From: an uncultured Lachnospiraceae bacterium
GTDB lineage: Bacteria; Bacillota; Clostridia; Lachnospirales; Lachnospiraceae
Length of the DNA: 64,000 nucleotides
Direction: 5' to 3'
Assembly (NCBI GenBank): GCA_902779575.1
Contig: CACZBW010000012.1
Coordinates: 105,178 to 169,177 of the forward strand
Shown: positions 8,014-17,084 of the stretch, one piece after another
Position numbering within the stretch: the first letter of the stretch is position 1
Layout of the letters: every line of letters starts with the position of its first letter
Notes under the pieces: generated by a model
The model's input: only the letters and a program-made list of their open reading frames with translations
Told to the model about the DNA's origin: nothing
Database searches by the model: none
Translations under genes and position numbers: made by a program

Positions 8014-8403
8014 TCAGATATCTATGGAACCATCCTCCGAACCGTTCACCAGGTAATAGGCTTTCTCATCTTCATGCTTCAGATAAACGCTGATCGAACG
8101 GATTCTCTTACCTCTTCCGCCGTAATTCTTCTTCCAGTCCTCTTTGCATTTTTCTGCAATCTCAGCTACATCCAGAGACTTTCCGGCGTACTGAAGGAAG
8201 GTTTTGACTTCGGGCAGTCCGGCCGCTTTGTCCGCGACTTTTTCGACTGCTTTTGAAGCTTTCTTTCTCGCTTTCTTTACGGGAGCGGCTTCCTCCACGG
8301 CTTCCGCGGCCTTCTCAAGATCGGCCTTCGCGGCTCCGACCGCTTTTTCAATCTTTTCCGTCAGTTTTGTCTCTGCTGAAGCTTCCGCTTTCTTTCTGGG
8401 CAT
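8014..8403 (-). CDS. DUF6465-type protein with Lys/Ala-rich N-terminal region
   Basis: The function is unknown. The 129-residue protein has two parts. Residues 1 to about 65 are rich in Lys, Ala and Glu (for example VKKARKKASKAVEKV), resembling histone-H1-like tails. Residues from about 66 on form a compact domain, FLQYAGKSLDVAEIAEK, then DWKKNYGGRGKRIRSI and YYLVNGSEDGSID, a family I associate with Lachnospiraceae and relatives. A basic, low-complexity tail suggests nucleic-acid or polyanion binding, but that is inference. A GGAGG site precedes the ATG, and a strong terminator follows. Confidence 0.75.
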   Translation of the reverse strand: MPRKKAEASAETKLTEKIEKAVGAAKADLEKAAEAVEEAAPVKKARKKASKAVEKVADKAAGLPEVKTFLQYAGKSLDVAEIAEKCKEDWKKNYGGRGKRIRSISVYLKHEDEKAYYLVNGSEDGSIDI

Positions 8404-8540
8404 AACGATCCTCCTGTTTCACATTTTCTGCTGTTCTCTTTGTGTCTGTAAGCCTGATTGCTTTATATCACACATTGTAAAACCTTTTCCCGAATCTGTC
8501 ATGTACAATGTGTAACTATTCAGTTTATTATTCAGCAGCC

Positions 8541-8620
8541 AGAAATAAAGGCTGCAAAAAATGTATAAGCAATTCTGACGGCATGACTTCATGCAGGTGA
8601 ACCAAACTATGATTCACAGC
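8541..8620 (+). repeat. Dispersed intergenic repeat, copy 2
   Basis: It matches the family core as GGCTGCAAAAAATGTATAAG then CAATTCTGACGGCATGACTT, with a small GCATGA/TCATGC hairpin in the tail and a second TATGATTCAC at 8609. It lies directly 3' of the MATE gene stop. Confidence 0.65.
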
Positions 8621-8640
8621 ATTAAGTTTTTTCAAGTATC

Positions 8641-9978
8641 TCAGTGCGGCACTTCTTCTCCCATATGAAAACCTCTCTCCCTCCCAAAGAGGAAGGGTGC
8701 GGACAGCAGCAGGGCTTTTGTGACATTGTCGGCGATCATACAGTACCAGACCTCGAGAAGACCCAGCTTCCATATCTTTACACAGAGAAAGGTAAAGAAA
8801 ATCCGCACGCCCCAGATACTGACCGCTTCCACCCAGAAGGGATAGCGGGTCCGTCCCATGCCGTAATAGATCCCCTCCATGACCACATAAAGACCGAAGA
8901 AGGGTTCGGAAAAAGCCACGAGCCGCAGCATCTGCGCTCCAAGTTCGACTACTCTCTCAGAAGGCGTAAACAGGCTCATCAGCCAGTGCGCGCAGAAATA
9001 CAGAATAATTCCGCTCAGAACCATCATTCCCACGGTCAGGAATGTGGCAATTCTGCAGTAACTGGAAAATTTTTCCCCGTTCCGCTCTCCGATCGCCGCT
9101 CCTGTCAGTGCCGTAGCGGCCGTCCTCAGTCCGTAGCCGGGTATATAGAAAATCGTCTCCGCCGTAACCGCAATGGAATGAGCCGCAAAGATGGTTGTTC
9201 CCATACCGGAAACCATGCCCGCGAATACCACATATCCCATACAGGTCACGCAGCTGATCCCCATGACCGGGAAGGCAATCTCCATGCTTTCCCACACCAG
9301 ACGCCGGTCGGGCATCCGCCAGCCTTTCTGCCTGAGAAAGGGTGTTCTCCGCATCAGGATCAGATTCAGGATTCCGGAAACGGTAAAACACACGGCTGTT
9401 GCAGCCGCCGCCCCCGTAACGCCGTATCCGCAGGGATAGATCAGGATATAGTCGAGCACCACATTCAGAAGGCTGACCGTCAGGCTGATCAGCATCGGCC
9501 GCCTGGTATCCTGCGCTCCCCGGACCGCGCTCCCGCAGAGGGCTGTGAGGGCGCGGAAGAACATGGGAAGGCTGATAATCGTAAAGTAGCGGCTGGCTTC
9601 GCCCCGGATCTTTACATCCGCCCCCATCCAGACCGGAATATGGGGACTTAACAAAATGCTGATCCCCCCGATCAGGATCCCGAATACCAGCGCCAGAATC
9701 AGGCTCAGGGAAGAAAGCATCTCCCCCTTCTCTTTATCCTTCGCTCCGTAAGCCCTGGCCGTCAGGGTCAGGATGGCTGCGCCTCCGCCGTAGATGACGC
9801 TGCCGACCAGCCACCCGATTGTCGATGTAACGCTTACCGACGCGGTTGCCTCCTCCCCCAGCCTTCCGACCATGGCAGTGTCCACATACTGAAACAGGGT
9901 GGACAGAATCTGCTCTGTAACCGTCGGAAGGGAGAGAAGCAGGAATGTCTTCAGAAGCGGACGGATTTCCCTCTTCAT
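8641..9978 (-). CDS. MATE family multidrug/Na+ efflux transporter
   Basis: This membrane antiporter exports small molecules, driven by an Na+ or H+ gradient. The 445-residue protein shows the family start LLLSLPTVTEQILSTLFQYV, the DTAMVGRLG motif after the first helix, and about twelve hydrophobic segments in two similar halves (second half from about residue 235, ESMEIAFPVMGISCVTCMGY). The substrate cannot be told from sequence. Its ATG overlaps the stop of the upstream GH13 gene in a TGATG junction, so translation is probably coupled. The partnership of a sugar hydrolase and an exporter is unusual, and may only reflect operon convenience. Confidence 0.92.
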   Translation of the reverse strand: MKREIRPLLKTFLLLSLPTVTEQILSTLFQYVDTAMVGRLGEEATASVSVTSTIGWLVGSVIYGGGAAILTLTARAYGAKDKEKGEMLSSLSLILALVFGILIGGISILLSPHIPVWMGADVKIRGEASRYFTIISLPMFFRALTALCGSAVRGAQDTRRPMLISLTVSLLNVVLDYILIYPCGYGVTGAAAATAVCFTVSGILNLILMRRTPFLRQKGWRMPDRRLVWESMEIAFPVMGISCVTCMGYVVFAGMVSGMGTTIFAAHSIAVTAETIFYIPGYGLRTAATALTGAAIGERNGEKFSSYCRIATFLTVGMMVLSGIILYFCAHWLMSLFTPSERVVELGAQMLRLVAFSEPFFGLYVVMEGIYYGMGRTRYPFWVEAVSIWGVRIFFTFLCVKIWKLGLLEVWYCMIADNVTKALLLSAPFLFGRERGFHMGEEVPH

Positions 9979-11579
9979 CAGAAGACAAGGAAGGACTGCG
10001 GCCCTGCTTTCAGTATTCCGTCTTTCAGGCAGCCTTCCCCGACGCTGAAAATGAGATCACGGTCCTCCGCATCCAGCCTGACGCTCACTTCCGCCGATCC
10101 CGGATTGACGGCGAGGATCCTCGCGCCTCTGCGGTAGACAAAGGGAAGTCTTCCCGCCTCTGCGTAAAGAACTTCAAGTTCCGCGTCCGCCTGAAGATCC
10201 GGATCACTGTGTCTGAGCTTAAGAAGCGCTTTCACCATATTCAGGAGAGAATCCGGGTCCTTCAGGGAATCCTCCGCGTTCGGCGCGTCGCCGGCAGGAT
10301 CCACCGGCAGATAAAGCGCTTCCGCCTCAGCGTCTGAGAAGCCAAGGTTCTTTCCGCGCTTCCACTGCATCGGGGAGCGGGATCCCGTCCGGAAATAGCC
10401 TCCCTCTTTCGTGGGAAGGTTCAGATAGCGCATACCGATCTCATCCCCGTAATAGAGGAAGGGGACGCCCGGGAAGGTGAAGATCATGCCGTAAAATACC
10501 TTCAGCTCCCTGTCCGTAAGGTTGTAGGAAGGCCTGACCGTATCGTGATTGCAGGTCAGCATGCTGATATAACCCTTCCCCTTCGAAGCATTATAAAAGT
10601 TCAGATACTCCTCCAGGAAGAGGCAGATATCTCCGCCGCCGTCCTTCTTGAAAAAGCTGTGATCCTCATACTGTCCCTTCTCATCAATACCGGCCGCGCC
10701 GGTAAAGAAAGGATCCGACAGAATATTGTGATCCGTGTTGTTCTGGTAATCACGGATCAGACGGCTGTAGCCGCCCCCGTGCACGTTGAGCAGGAAATCC
10801 ATATGGAAGCCCGCTTTCAGGGCGATGTCCGGCTGGCTCCATTCCGACACCAGGGCGCATTCCGGATATTCCCGGTCCATCATGGCCCGGATGTCCTGCC
10901 AGAACAGGCTCGTGCCAGTTTTCTTTACGTCGTCGCACTTGACAAGGGAGCCGGCCATATCCACGCGGAATCCGTCGCAGCCCCGGTCCATCCAGAAACG
11001 CATGACGTCCTTCATGGCTTCCCTGGTGGCGACAGCTGCCTCGGAATCAATGGCGCATTTCCAGCTCTCGTCCGGATTCAGCCAGCCATAGTTCAGGGCC
11101 GGCTGGCATTTGAAGAAGCTGAGCAGGTAGGTCCCGCTCCGTTCGCTCTCACCGCCGATGTAAGGATAATCCCTGCTGCCGGAAAAACAGAAATCCGTCC
11201 AGATAAAACGGTCGGAATATTCATTTTTCTCATTCTTTTTACTTTTGAGAAACCACTCGTGCTCTTCGCTGGTATGGCCGGGAACAAGGTCCAGAAGAAC
11301 TTTGATGCCCTTTTTATGAGCCTCATCAAAAAGCCTGTACAGATCTTCATTGCTTCCGTAGCGCTCCGCCGTCTTCTTATAGTCTCTTACGTCGTAGCCG
11401 GCATCCTTGAAGGGGGAATCAAAGCAGGGATTGATCCACAGGGCGTTGCAGCCCAGATCCGCGATATAATCGAGTTTCTCGATGATACCGTTAAAATCGC
11501 CGATTCCGTCCGCGTTCGTATCCCTGAAGGACTGCGGGTAAATTTCATAAAATACAGCATCTTTCAACCAGGATGGCAT
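9978..11579 (-). CDS. GH13 family alpha-glucosidase / oligo-1,6-glucosidase-like enzyme
   Basis: It is a cytoplasmic alpha-amylase-superfamily hydrolase of 533 residues. The four conserved GH13 regions are present: DLVPGHTSEEHEW (region I), GFRVDMAGS with the nucleophile Asp (II), ALVSEWSQP with the acid/base Glu (III), and LTCNHDTVRPS with the third Asp (IV). The start WLKDAVFYEIYPQSFRDTNA is typical of neopullulanase/oligoglucosidase subfamilies. There is no signal peptide, so it should act on imported oligosaccharides; exact linkage preference is not readable. AGGAGG precedes the ATG. A catabolite-response-element-like site lies in its upstream region, and a MATE exporter is coupled downstream. 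Confidence 0.88.
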   Translation of the reverse strand: MPSWLKDAVFYEIYPQSFRDTNADGIGDFNGIIEKLDYIADLGCNALWINPCFDSPFKDAGYDVRDYKKTAERYGSNEDLYRLFDEAHKKGIKVLLDLVPGHTSEEHEWFLKSKKNEKNEYSDRFIWTDFCFSGSRDYPYIGGESERSGTYLLSFFKCQPALNYGWLNPDESWKCAIDSEAAVATREAMKDVMRFWMDRGCDGFRVDMAGSLVKCDDVKKTGTSLFWQDIRAMMDREYPECALVSEWSQPDIALKAGFHMDFLLNVHGGGYSRLIRDYQNNTDHNILSDPFFTGAAGIDEKGQYEDHSFFKKDGGGDICLFLEEYLNFYNASKGKGYISMLTCNHDTVRPSYNLTDRELKVFYGMIFTFPGVPFLYYGDEIGMRYLNLPTKEGGYFRTGSRSPMQWKRGKNLGFSDAEAEALYLPVDPAGDAPNAEDSLKDPDSLLNMVKALLKLRHSDPDLQADAELEVLYAEAGRLPFVYRRGARILAVNPGSAEVSVRLDAEDRDLIFSVGEGCLKDGILKAGPQSFLVF

Positions 11580-11602
11580 CTTTCTTTCCTCCTACGAATT
11601 GT

Positions 11603-11617
11603 TTGTAAACGGTTTTT
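11603..11617. promoter_or_regulatory. Candidate catabolite-response element (CcpA-type)
   Basis: On the plus strand TTGTAAACGGTTTTT matches the cre consensus WTGNAANCGNWNNCW at all but one defined position. It lies 24-38 bp upstream of the GH13 start codon, where CcpA repression would be expected for a sugar hydrolase. A chance match cannot be excluded. Confidence 0.35.
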
Positions 11618-11729
11618 ACGGTATCGGCCGGCAGGGCGCACAGTCCCTCCGGGTGTCATAGTCTGCGGCAGCATATCCGATGCTCCTGTCTGAGGCTGTA
11701 CAGGAGCTTCCATGAACAGGAACCGTGCC

Positions 11730-12761
11730 TCAGCAGATCAGCATCGCGTCGCCGAAAGAGAAGAAGCGGTAGCGCTCCTTCACCGCCTCGGCGTAGGCAT
11801 CCATAATCTGCTCTTTGCCCGCGAAAGCGGATACCAGCATGACCAGGGTGGATTCCGGAAGATGGAAATTCGTGATCAGTGCGTCCATCACCTTAAAGCG
11901 GTATCCCGGATAGATGAAAATCGAGGTATCCATCTCTCCGCTTCTCACGCCGCCGTCCTCAAGGGCCATGGATTCCAGGGTCCGGCAGCTTGTCGTTCCC
12001 ACTGCGACCACACGGCCGCCCGCGCGTTTTGTCTCATTGATCATCTCCGCCGTCTGCGCATCGATCATGCAGTGCTCTGTATGCATGTGATGCTGCGCGA
12101 CATCATCCACCTTCACGGGCCGGAAGGTCCCGAGTCCCACGTGGAGGGTCAGCTGCGCGATCTTCACGCCCTTCTCCCGGATCTGCTCAAGAAGCTCCCG
12201 GGTAAAATGGAGGCCTGCCGTAGGAGCAGCGGCGGAACCGTCATACTTTGCGTATACGGTCTGGTAGCGGTTCCTGTCCTGCAGCGCATGGGTGATATAA
12301 GGGGGCAGCGGCATCTGTCCCAGCCGGTCCAGTATCTCCTCAAAAACGCCGTCATACTCGAAACGGACATAACGGTTCCCGTCGTCGACGATCTCTGTAA
12401 CTTCCCCGGTGAGAAGCCCGTCCCCGAAGGACAGTCGGGCCCCCGGCCTGCACTTTTTGCCGGGCTTTACCAGCGTCTCCCATTCGGATTCCCTGCCCGG
12501 AAGACGCTTCAGGAGAAGGACTTCCACAGCGGCGCCCGTATCCTCTTTCACGCCGATGAGCCTCGCGGGGATCACCTTCGTATTATTGATGACGAGGCAG
12601 TCCCCGGGATTCAGATAATCCACAATCTCCCGGAACACATGATGCTCAACCTTCCCCGTCTGCCTGTCCAGAACCATCAGCCTGGAGGAAGCGCGGTCCT
12701 CCAGCGGATCCTGGGCAATCAGTTCTTTGGGAAGATCATACCAGAAATCACTTGTTTTCAT
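11730..12761 (-). CDS. queA: S-adenosylmethionine:tRNA ribosyltransferase-isomerase
   Basis: It transfers and isomerises the ribosyl group of SAM onto 7-aminomethyl-7-deazaguanine in tRNA, giving epoxyqueuosine, which QueH then reduces. The 343-residue protein shows the family start [32 protein letters not shown], and the signature [14 protein letters not shown], with [17 protein letters not shown] near the C-terminus. Length is normal. The ribosome binding site is weak (TGGA just before the ATG at 12761). It is followed by a short inverted repeat (11681-11708) without a T-tract. Confidence 0.97.
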   Translation of the reverse strand: MKTSDFWYDLPKELIAQDPLEDRASSRLMVLDRQTGKVEHHVFREIVDYLNPGDCLVINNTKVIPARLIGVKEDTGAAVEVLLLKRLPGRESEWETLVKPGKKCRPGARLSFGDGLLTGEVTEIVDDGNRYVRFEYDGVFEEILDRLGQMPLPPYITHALQDRNRYQTVYAKYDGSAAAPTAGLHFTRELLEQIREKGVKIAQLTLHVGLGTFRPVKVDDVAQHHMHTEHCMIDAQTAEMINETKRAGGRVVAVGTTSCRTLESMALEDGGVRSGEMDTSIFIYPGYRFKVMDALITNFHLPESTLVMLVSAFAGKEQIMDAYAEAVKERYRFFSFGDAMLIC

Positions 12762-12791
12762 TCCATTGTCTCACAATCTGTCAGATGAACG

Positions 12792-13026
12792 AAAAAGAGA
12801 GGACATACGAGTATGTCCTCCTGCGATGCCCGGAGTGCCGATGCCCTGTCTTTTGACTCCTAGCGTAAAGCCAGGTGGGTAACCGCAGCTGCGTCTCTGC
12901 CTTCCACTCCAAGGAGGCCTGACATCAATCACAGCAATAGTAGGAAACCCGTTCAAGTCGATGTAGGTTCAAAAATAAACAGAACTGTCGCACACCCCAG
13001 GTTATTCGAATCGTAACTGAATTACA
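12792..13026 (-). ncRNA. Stand-alone structured ncRNA, candidate 6S RNA (SsrS)
   Basis: About 235 nt of non-coding sequence has its own consensus promoter and ends in a strong terminator (GAGGACATAC-TCG-TATGTCCTC then TCTTTTT, 12792-12820). The body is GC-rich and self-complementary, including GGAGTG pairing with CACTCC near its middle and 3' part. It lies between pheT and queA and contains no ORF with a ribosome binding site. Size, isolation and structure suit 6S RNA, which mimics an open promoter to bind RNA polymerase, but I identify it from general resemblance only. It lacks the SRP domain IV loop and tmRNA or RNase P motifs that I would recognise. Confidence 0.6.
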
Positions 13027-13032
13027 TGTTTA

Positions 13033-13061
13033 ATTATGACACTTCTTTCCCTTTAAGTCAA
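13033..13061 (-). promoter_or_regulatory. Promoter of the ncRNA gene
   Basis: The minus strand shows TTGACT (13056-13061), a 17-bp spacer and CATAAT (13033-13038). Nothing coding follows it for about 260 bp, which is the main evidence that the transcript is an independent RNA. Confidence 0.8.
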
Positions 13062-13103
13062 CTTTAAGATGGGGAAAGTACTGCATTTGTTTAAACTTTT
13101 TCT

Positions 13104-15524
13104 TTAACTCCTGAGTTCAATATCAAGCTCTTTTTTGAGATTCTTCAGAATCTTCTTTACAAAAGCATCCACGGCGGCATCCGTAAGCTCTTCCTCATCC
13201 GGGCTGAAAGTGATGGTGAAAGCCATACTCCGCTTGTCCGGCCGGATCTGGGCGCCCTCATAGATGTCAAACAGATTGATCCTGGAGACCTTCGGGCAGC
13301 TTAAGCGGATCAGCTCTTCCACCTGTCCGCAGCTGATGCCTTTGTCCATGACAAGGGCCAGGTCCCTCTTCTCATCCGGGTATTTGCTCAGCGGCCTGAA
13401 CACGGGCTTTCTTCCGTAGAATTTCTCCAGGGCGCTCAGGTCAATCTCCATGATATAGGCGCTGGTCCGCAGGCTCAGCTGGGCCTCGATATCATAGGCA
13501 AGCTCGCCGAGATATCCGATCTTCTCTCCTTCGCAGAACAGCTCCGCCGTACGGTAGGGATGCAGGAAAGTTTTTTTCGCGCTTACGCAGCTGAATTCCA
13601 GCAGAAGGCAGTCCGCGACAGCCTGGGCGATTCCCTTCAGCGTATAGAAGCTCTCTTTACTGCCCCAGATTCCGACGCAGAGGGTCTGCTTTTCATCGGG
13701 ATATTCCGTGAGCGGAAGCCCCTTCGGGACAAAGCGGCTGGCGACTTCAAACAGCCTTCCGGAGATGGTTCCGTTCTTCTGGTTGCGCTCGATCGCATGC
13801 AGCATGGAGGCCGCCAGAGTGGTCCGCATGATGGACAGCTCCTCGTTAATCGGGTTGAGAATGCGGATGGCATTGCGTTCCGGCGCGTCCTCCGGGAACC
13901 TGAGCAGATCCAGGTCCGACGGGCTGAAGAAGGAATAATGCATGGCTTCATACAGTCCATCCGCGCAGAGCCTGTTCTTGATGGCCAGCTCGGTGCGCTG
14001 CTTCAGGTTCAGGCCGCCCGCCGTAACCTGCGCGGTTTCGAGCAGGGTCGGACGGATATGCTCATATCCGTACATCCGGATCACTTCCTCGGAGATGTCC
14101 GGATAACTCTCGATATCCTCACGGTAAGCCGGGATCTGAAGGGTCAGCTCATCGCCGTCGATCGCGGGGGCAAAATCCAGATTCTTCATGATCCTCAGGA
14201 TCTCTTCATCCGGTACGGTGATTCCGAGGACGGAATTCACTTTGGCGATCGAGACCTTCATCTCGCGGGGTTCAACGGAATTGCCGGTATTTACGTCAAG
14301 GTGCGTGGAGGCGACTTTTCCGCAGCCAAGCTCCTCCACCAGATGCAGGGCTCTCTTCATGGCCATGACGGTGCCGTACTCATCGATTCCCTTCTCGAAC
14401 CTTGCGCTGGAATCTGTTCTCTTTCCGAGGGCGCGGGAGGTCTTGCGGATATTGTCGCGGGCAAACTTCGCGGATTCAAAGAGAACGCCCTTCGTCGTAT
14501 CGCGGATCTCCGAGTTGAGCCCGCCCATCACGCCGGCGAGCGCCACCGGCCCGACTCCGTCGCAGATGCACAGGTTATTGGAATTCATCTCATATTCCTG
14601 CTCATCCAGGGTGACAATCTTCTCCCCTTCCTCAGCCCGGCGGACCAGAATCTTGTTGCCGCGGATGAAATCCTCGTCGAAGGCGTGCATCGGCTGGCCG
14701 AGCTCCATGAGGATGTAATTGGTGATGTCGACGATATTGGAAATGGAATTCATGCCGACCAGGGCCAGCCTTCTCTTCATCCAGGCCGGGGACTCGCCGA
14801 TCGTCACATCGGTTACATAATGGGAAATATAGCGCGGGCACAGATCCGGCGCCTCCACTTCCACGGTAAAGCCTTCTTTTTCAATCCCGGACTCATGGTA
14901 ACCGAGCGCGGGCATCTTCAGTTCTTTGCCCAGGACCGCGGCCACTTCGCGGGCGATTCCGAAAATGGACTGGCAGTCCGGCCTGTTTGCCGTGATGGCG
15001 ATGTCGAAAATCCAGTCGTCCAGCCCGAGGATCGGCTTCACATCCGCGCCCGGCTGCGCGTCGTCCGGAAGCAGAAGAAGGCCGTTATAGCCGGCTCCCG
15101 GGTACATATCCTCATTTACGCCCAGTTCCGTTCCGGAGCAGAGCATGCCGAAGGAATCATATCCGCGCAGTTTCCCTTTTTTGATCTTCATCACGCCCTC
15201 GACCGTGACGTGATCCTTTGCCGTCGCATAAACCGTTGCGCCGACCATGGCGAAGGGGAATTTCTTTCCGGCAGCCACATTGTCCGCGCCGCAGCAGACC
15301 TGGAAAGTTCCGTACTCTCCGGCATTTACGGTAGTAAGATGCAGATGGGTCTCCGGAATCGGCTCACAGGTCTCGACCAGGCCGACCATGACTCCGCTGA
15401 TCTCCTCTCCCACCTGATGGAGCTCCTCCACCTCGAAGCCGCAGGAGAACAGCTTATCCTGCAGTTCCTGCGCGCTAACGTCGATATCCACATATTCTTT
15501 CAGCCAGCTTAATGGTGCTAACAT
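13104..15524 (-). CDS. pheT: Phenylalanyl-tRNA synthetase beta subunit
   Basis: It is the non-catalytic, tRNA-binding and editing subunit of the (alpha-beta)2 enzyme that charges tRNA-Phe. The 806-residue protein begins MLAPLSWLKEYVDIDVSAQE and includes the tRNA-binding OB fold (residues about 40-150), the B3/B4 editing domain (about 210-370, with DEDFIRGNKILVRRA), the B5 domain, and the C-terminal ferredoxin-like anticodon-binding domain ending RPDKRSMAFTITF...KELDIELRS. Length is standard. It lies 56 bp after pheS, under the same T-box control. Confidence 0.98.
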   Translation of the reverse strand: MLAPLSWLKEYVDIDVSAQELQDKLFSCGFEVEELHQVGEEISGVMVGLVETCEPIPETHLHLTTVNAGEYGTFQVCCGADNVAAGKKFPFAMVGATVYATAKDHVTVEGVMKIKKGKLRGYDSFGMLCSGTELGVNEDMYPGAGYNGLLLLPDDAQPGADVKPILGLDDWIFDIAITANRPDCQSIFGIAREVAAVLGKELKMPALGYHESGIEKEGFTVEVEAPDLCPRYISHYVTDVTIGESPAWMKRRLALVGMNSISNIVDITNYILMELGQPMHAFDEDFIRGNKILVRRAEEGEKIVTLDEQEYEMNSNNLCICDGVGPVALAGVMGGLNSEIRDTTKGVLFESAKFARDNIRKTSRALGKRTDSSARFEKGIDEYGTVMAMKRALHLVEELGCGKVASTHLDVNTGNSVEPREMKVSIAKVNSVLGITVPDEEILRIMKNLDFAPAIDGDELTLQIPAYREDIESYPDISEEVIRMYGYEHIRPTLLETAQVTAGGLNLKQRTELAIKNRLCADGLYEAMHYSFFSPSDLDLLRFPEDAPERNAIRILNPINEELSIMRTTLAASMLHAIERNQKNGTISGRLFEVASRFVPKGLPLTEYPDEKQTLCVGIWGSKESFYTLKGIAQAVADCLLLEFSCVSAKKTFLHPYRTAELFCEGEKIGYLGELAYDIEAQLSLRTSAYIMEIDLSALEKFYGRKPVFRPLSKYPDEKRDLALVMDKGISCGQVEELIRLSCPKVSRINLFDIYEGAQIRPDKRSMAFTITFSPDEEELTDAAVDAFVKKILKNLKKELDIELRS

Positions 15525-15580
15525 TCTCTAATCCCTCCTGATTCTGTCTTCCCTGATATCCGGATCACGCGGTCCGGCGT

Positions 15581-16624
15581 TCAGTGATCGTTGATCTGGC
15601 TGAGCACGCGCAGATCCGATTCGAACAGCTGCTTGATGTTATTGATTCCGTACTTAAGCATGGCGATGCGCTCAAGGCCGATCCCAAAGGCGAGGCCGGA
15701 ATACTCGTCCGGATCGATTCCGCAGTTTTCAAGAACCTTGCGGTTTACGATGCCTGCGCCGAGAACCTCGATCCAGCCGGTGTGCTTGCAGAGATTGCAG
15801 CCTTTGCCGCCGCATTCGAAGCAGCTTACGTCCACTTCCACGCTGGGTTCCGTGAAGGGGAAGAAGGACGGCCTGAGTCTGGTGCGGACGTCATCGCCGT
15901 AGATCTTTTTTACGAAAACATCAAGCATGCCCTGAAGGTCGCCCAGAGTAATGCTCCGGTCCACAACCAGTCCTTCCATCTGGGAGAACATGGGGCTGTG
16001 GGTCGCATCGTCATCGGAGCGGAAAACTTTGCCGGGGGACAGAATCTTGATCGGAGGCTTCCGGTTCTCCATGACGTGGATCTGCCCGGAAGAGGTCTGT
16101 GTTCTCAGCAGGAATTCCGGGGACAGATAGAAGGTATCCTGCATATCTCTCGCGGGATGATCCTGCGGGGTATTCAGGGCGGTGAAGTTATAGTAATCAT
16201 TTTCCACTTCACTGCCTTCGTAGATCTCAAATCCCATTCCGGAGAAAATGTCAATCAGCTGATTGCGCATCTGTGTAACCGGGTGCAGGCATCCGACTTC
16301 GTGCGTTACGGCAGGCATGGTAACGTCGATCTTCTCGCTCTCATAGCGCAGCTCCAGTTCCTTCTCCTTCATCTTCTCATCCATGGAGCTGAAGTAATTC
16401 TGGGCCCAGTTCTTGAGTTCATTAACCTTCTGGCCGAAGTCCGCCCTCTGGGAGGGATCGATCTCTCTCATAAACCTCATCATCTGGCCGATTCTGCCGT
16501 TCTTGTCGAGGAAGGTTTTCTTCATCTCATAGACCATTTTAGAATCGGACAGGTCGCTGGTCTCAGACAGTATGCTCTGCCGGATCCCTGACATCTTCTC
16601 AATCAGTTCGTTTAAATCCTGCAT
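15581..16624 (-). CDS. pheS: Phenylalanyl-tRNA synthetase alpha subunit
   Basis: It is the catalytic class II subunit that activates phenylalanine and transfers it to tRNA-Phe. The 347-residue protein has an N-terminal coiled-coil arm, motif 2 region [12 protein letters not shown], the cysteine-bearing segment [14 protein letters not shown], and motif 3 [18 protein letters not shown]. The ATG at 16624 has an AGGAG site. Expression is under a T-box leader immediately upstream, and pheT follows. Confidence 0.98.
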   Translation of the reverse strand: MQDLNELIEKMSGIRQSILSETSDLSDSKMVYEMKKTFLDKNGRIGQMMRFMREIDPSQRADFGQKVNELKNWAQNYFSSMDEKMKEKELELRYESEKIDVTMPAVTHEVGCLHPVTQMRNQLIDIFSGMGFEIYEGSEVENDYYNFTALNTPQDHPARDMQDTFYLSPEFLLRTQTSSGQIHVMENRKPPIKILSPGKVFRSDDDATHSPMFSQMEGLVVDRSITLGDLQGMLDVFVKKIYGDDVRTRLRPSFFPFTEPSVEVDVSCFECGGKGCNLCKHTGWIEVLGAGIVNRKVLENCGIDPDEYSGLAFGIGLERIAMLKYGINNIKQLFESDLRVLSQINDH

Positions 16625-16713
16625 GTCTTAACTCTCCTTTATCTTCCGTTTTCCTGCATCCCCGGCGGCCGGCTTTCTCGTCGGACAGGCAGGCGTTTCT
16701 CTCCCCGTCCAAA

Positions 16714-16978
16714 ATAAAAAACCCGTCCCAGGATCTCCTTGGGACGGGTCTGACTAAACAATCCGCGGTACCACCCAAATTCAGGCTGTATCTGCAGCCT
16801 GCACTCTCTATGCTTTCATGCAGCATCTACATCCGCTTACTGCCGCCCGCGCGGCTTTTCGCGGAAGACTCCAGTGCTGAAATTCATACTCCCTTTATCC
16901 TGCTGTCCTTTCAGCCGGTGAAACAGCTCTCTGTAAGGCATACACGGAGACTACTTACACACCTTCTCAGTCCCCGCT
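16714..16978 (-). promoter_or_regulatory. T-box riboswitch, tRNA-Phe responsive
   Basis: The minus strand carries the T-box sequence GGGTGGTACCGCGG (about 16763-16776) and an intrinsic terminator (CCCGTCCCA paired with TGGGACGGG, T-run at 16714-16720). Upstream is a long Stem I; its specifier loop contains AGTA and the codon TTC (16879-16881), which is Phe. Uncharged tRNA-Phe would stabilise the antiterminator and allow pheST transcription. Confidence 0.93.
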
Positions 16979-17007
16979 ATTCTACCCTTGCGCAGAAAGA
17001 ATGTCAA
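16979..17007 (-). promoter_or_regulatory. Promoter of the T-box-pheST operon
   Basis: The minus strand has a perfect -35 TTGACA (17002-17007), a 17-bp spacer and TAGAAT (16979-16984), directly before the T-box leader. Confidence 0.88.
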
Positions 17008-17084
17008 GTTCAACTGCTGCACGCTTTTTCCGGCAGATCTGTCTTCCGGCTTTTCCCGGGAACTGCTTCCGGAAATGTCCCGTT

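Noticed and set aside
8534-8556. Rho-independent terminator (GCAGCC ... GGCTGC)
   Set aside because: The T-tract would be on the wrong side of the stem for the minus-strand MATE gene, and there is no plus-strand gene; the sequence is part of a dispersed repeat copy.
11681-11708. Terminator after queA (GCTCCTGT ... ACAGGAGC)
   Set aside because: The stem is good, but no T-tract follows, so I kept it only as an inverted repeat mentioned with queA.
12792-13026. SRP RNA, tmRNA or RNase P RNA
   Set aside because: The diagnostic loops (SRP domain IV GGAAGG-type, tmRNA tRNA-like ends, RNase P conserved cores) are not visible.
13560-15512. A 650-codon open frame on the plus strand
   Set aside because: It is antisense to pheT, has no family resemblance, and reflects the high GC content at codon third positions. 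The same applies to the long antisense frames at 934-2232, 4643-6316, 17001-19343, 20234-22276, 26703-28319, 40595-43027 and 44669-46765.
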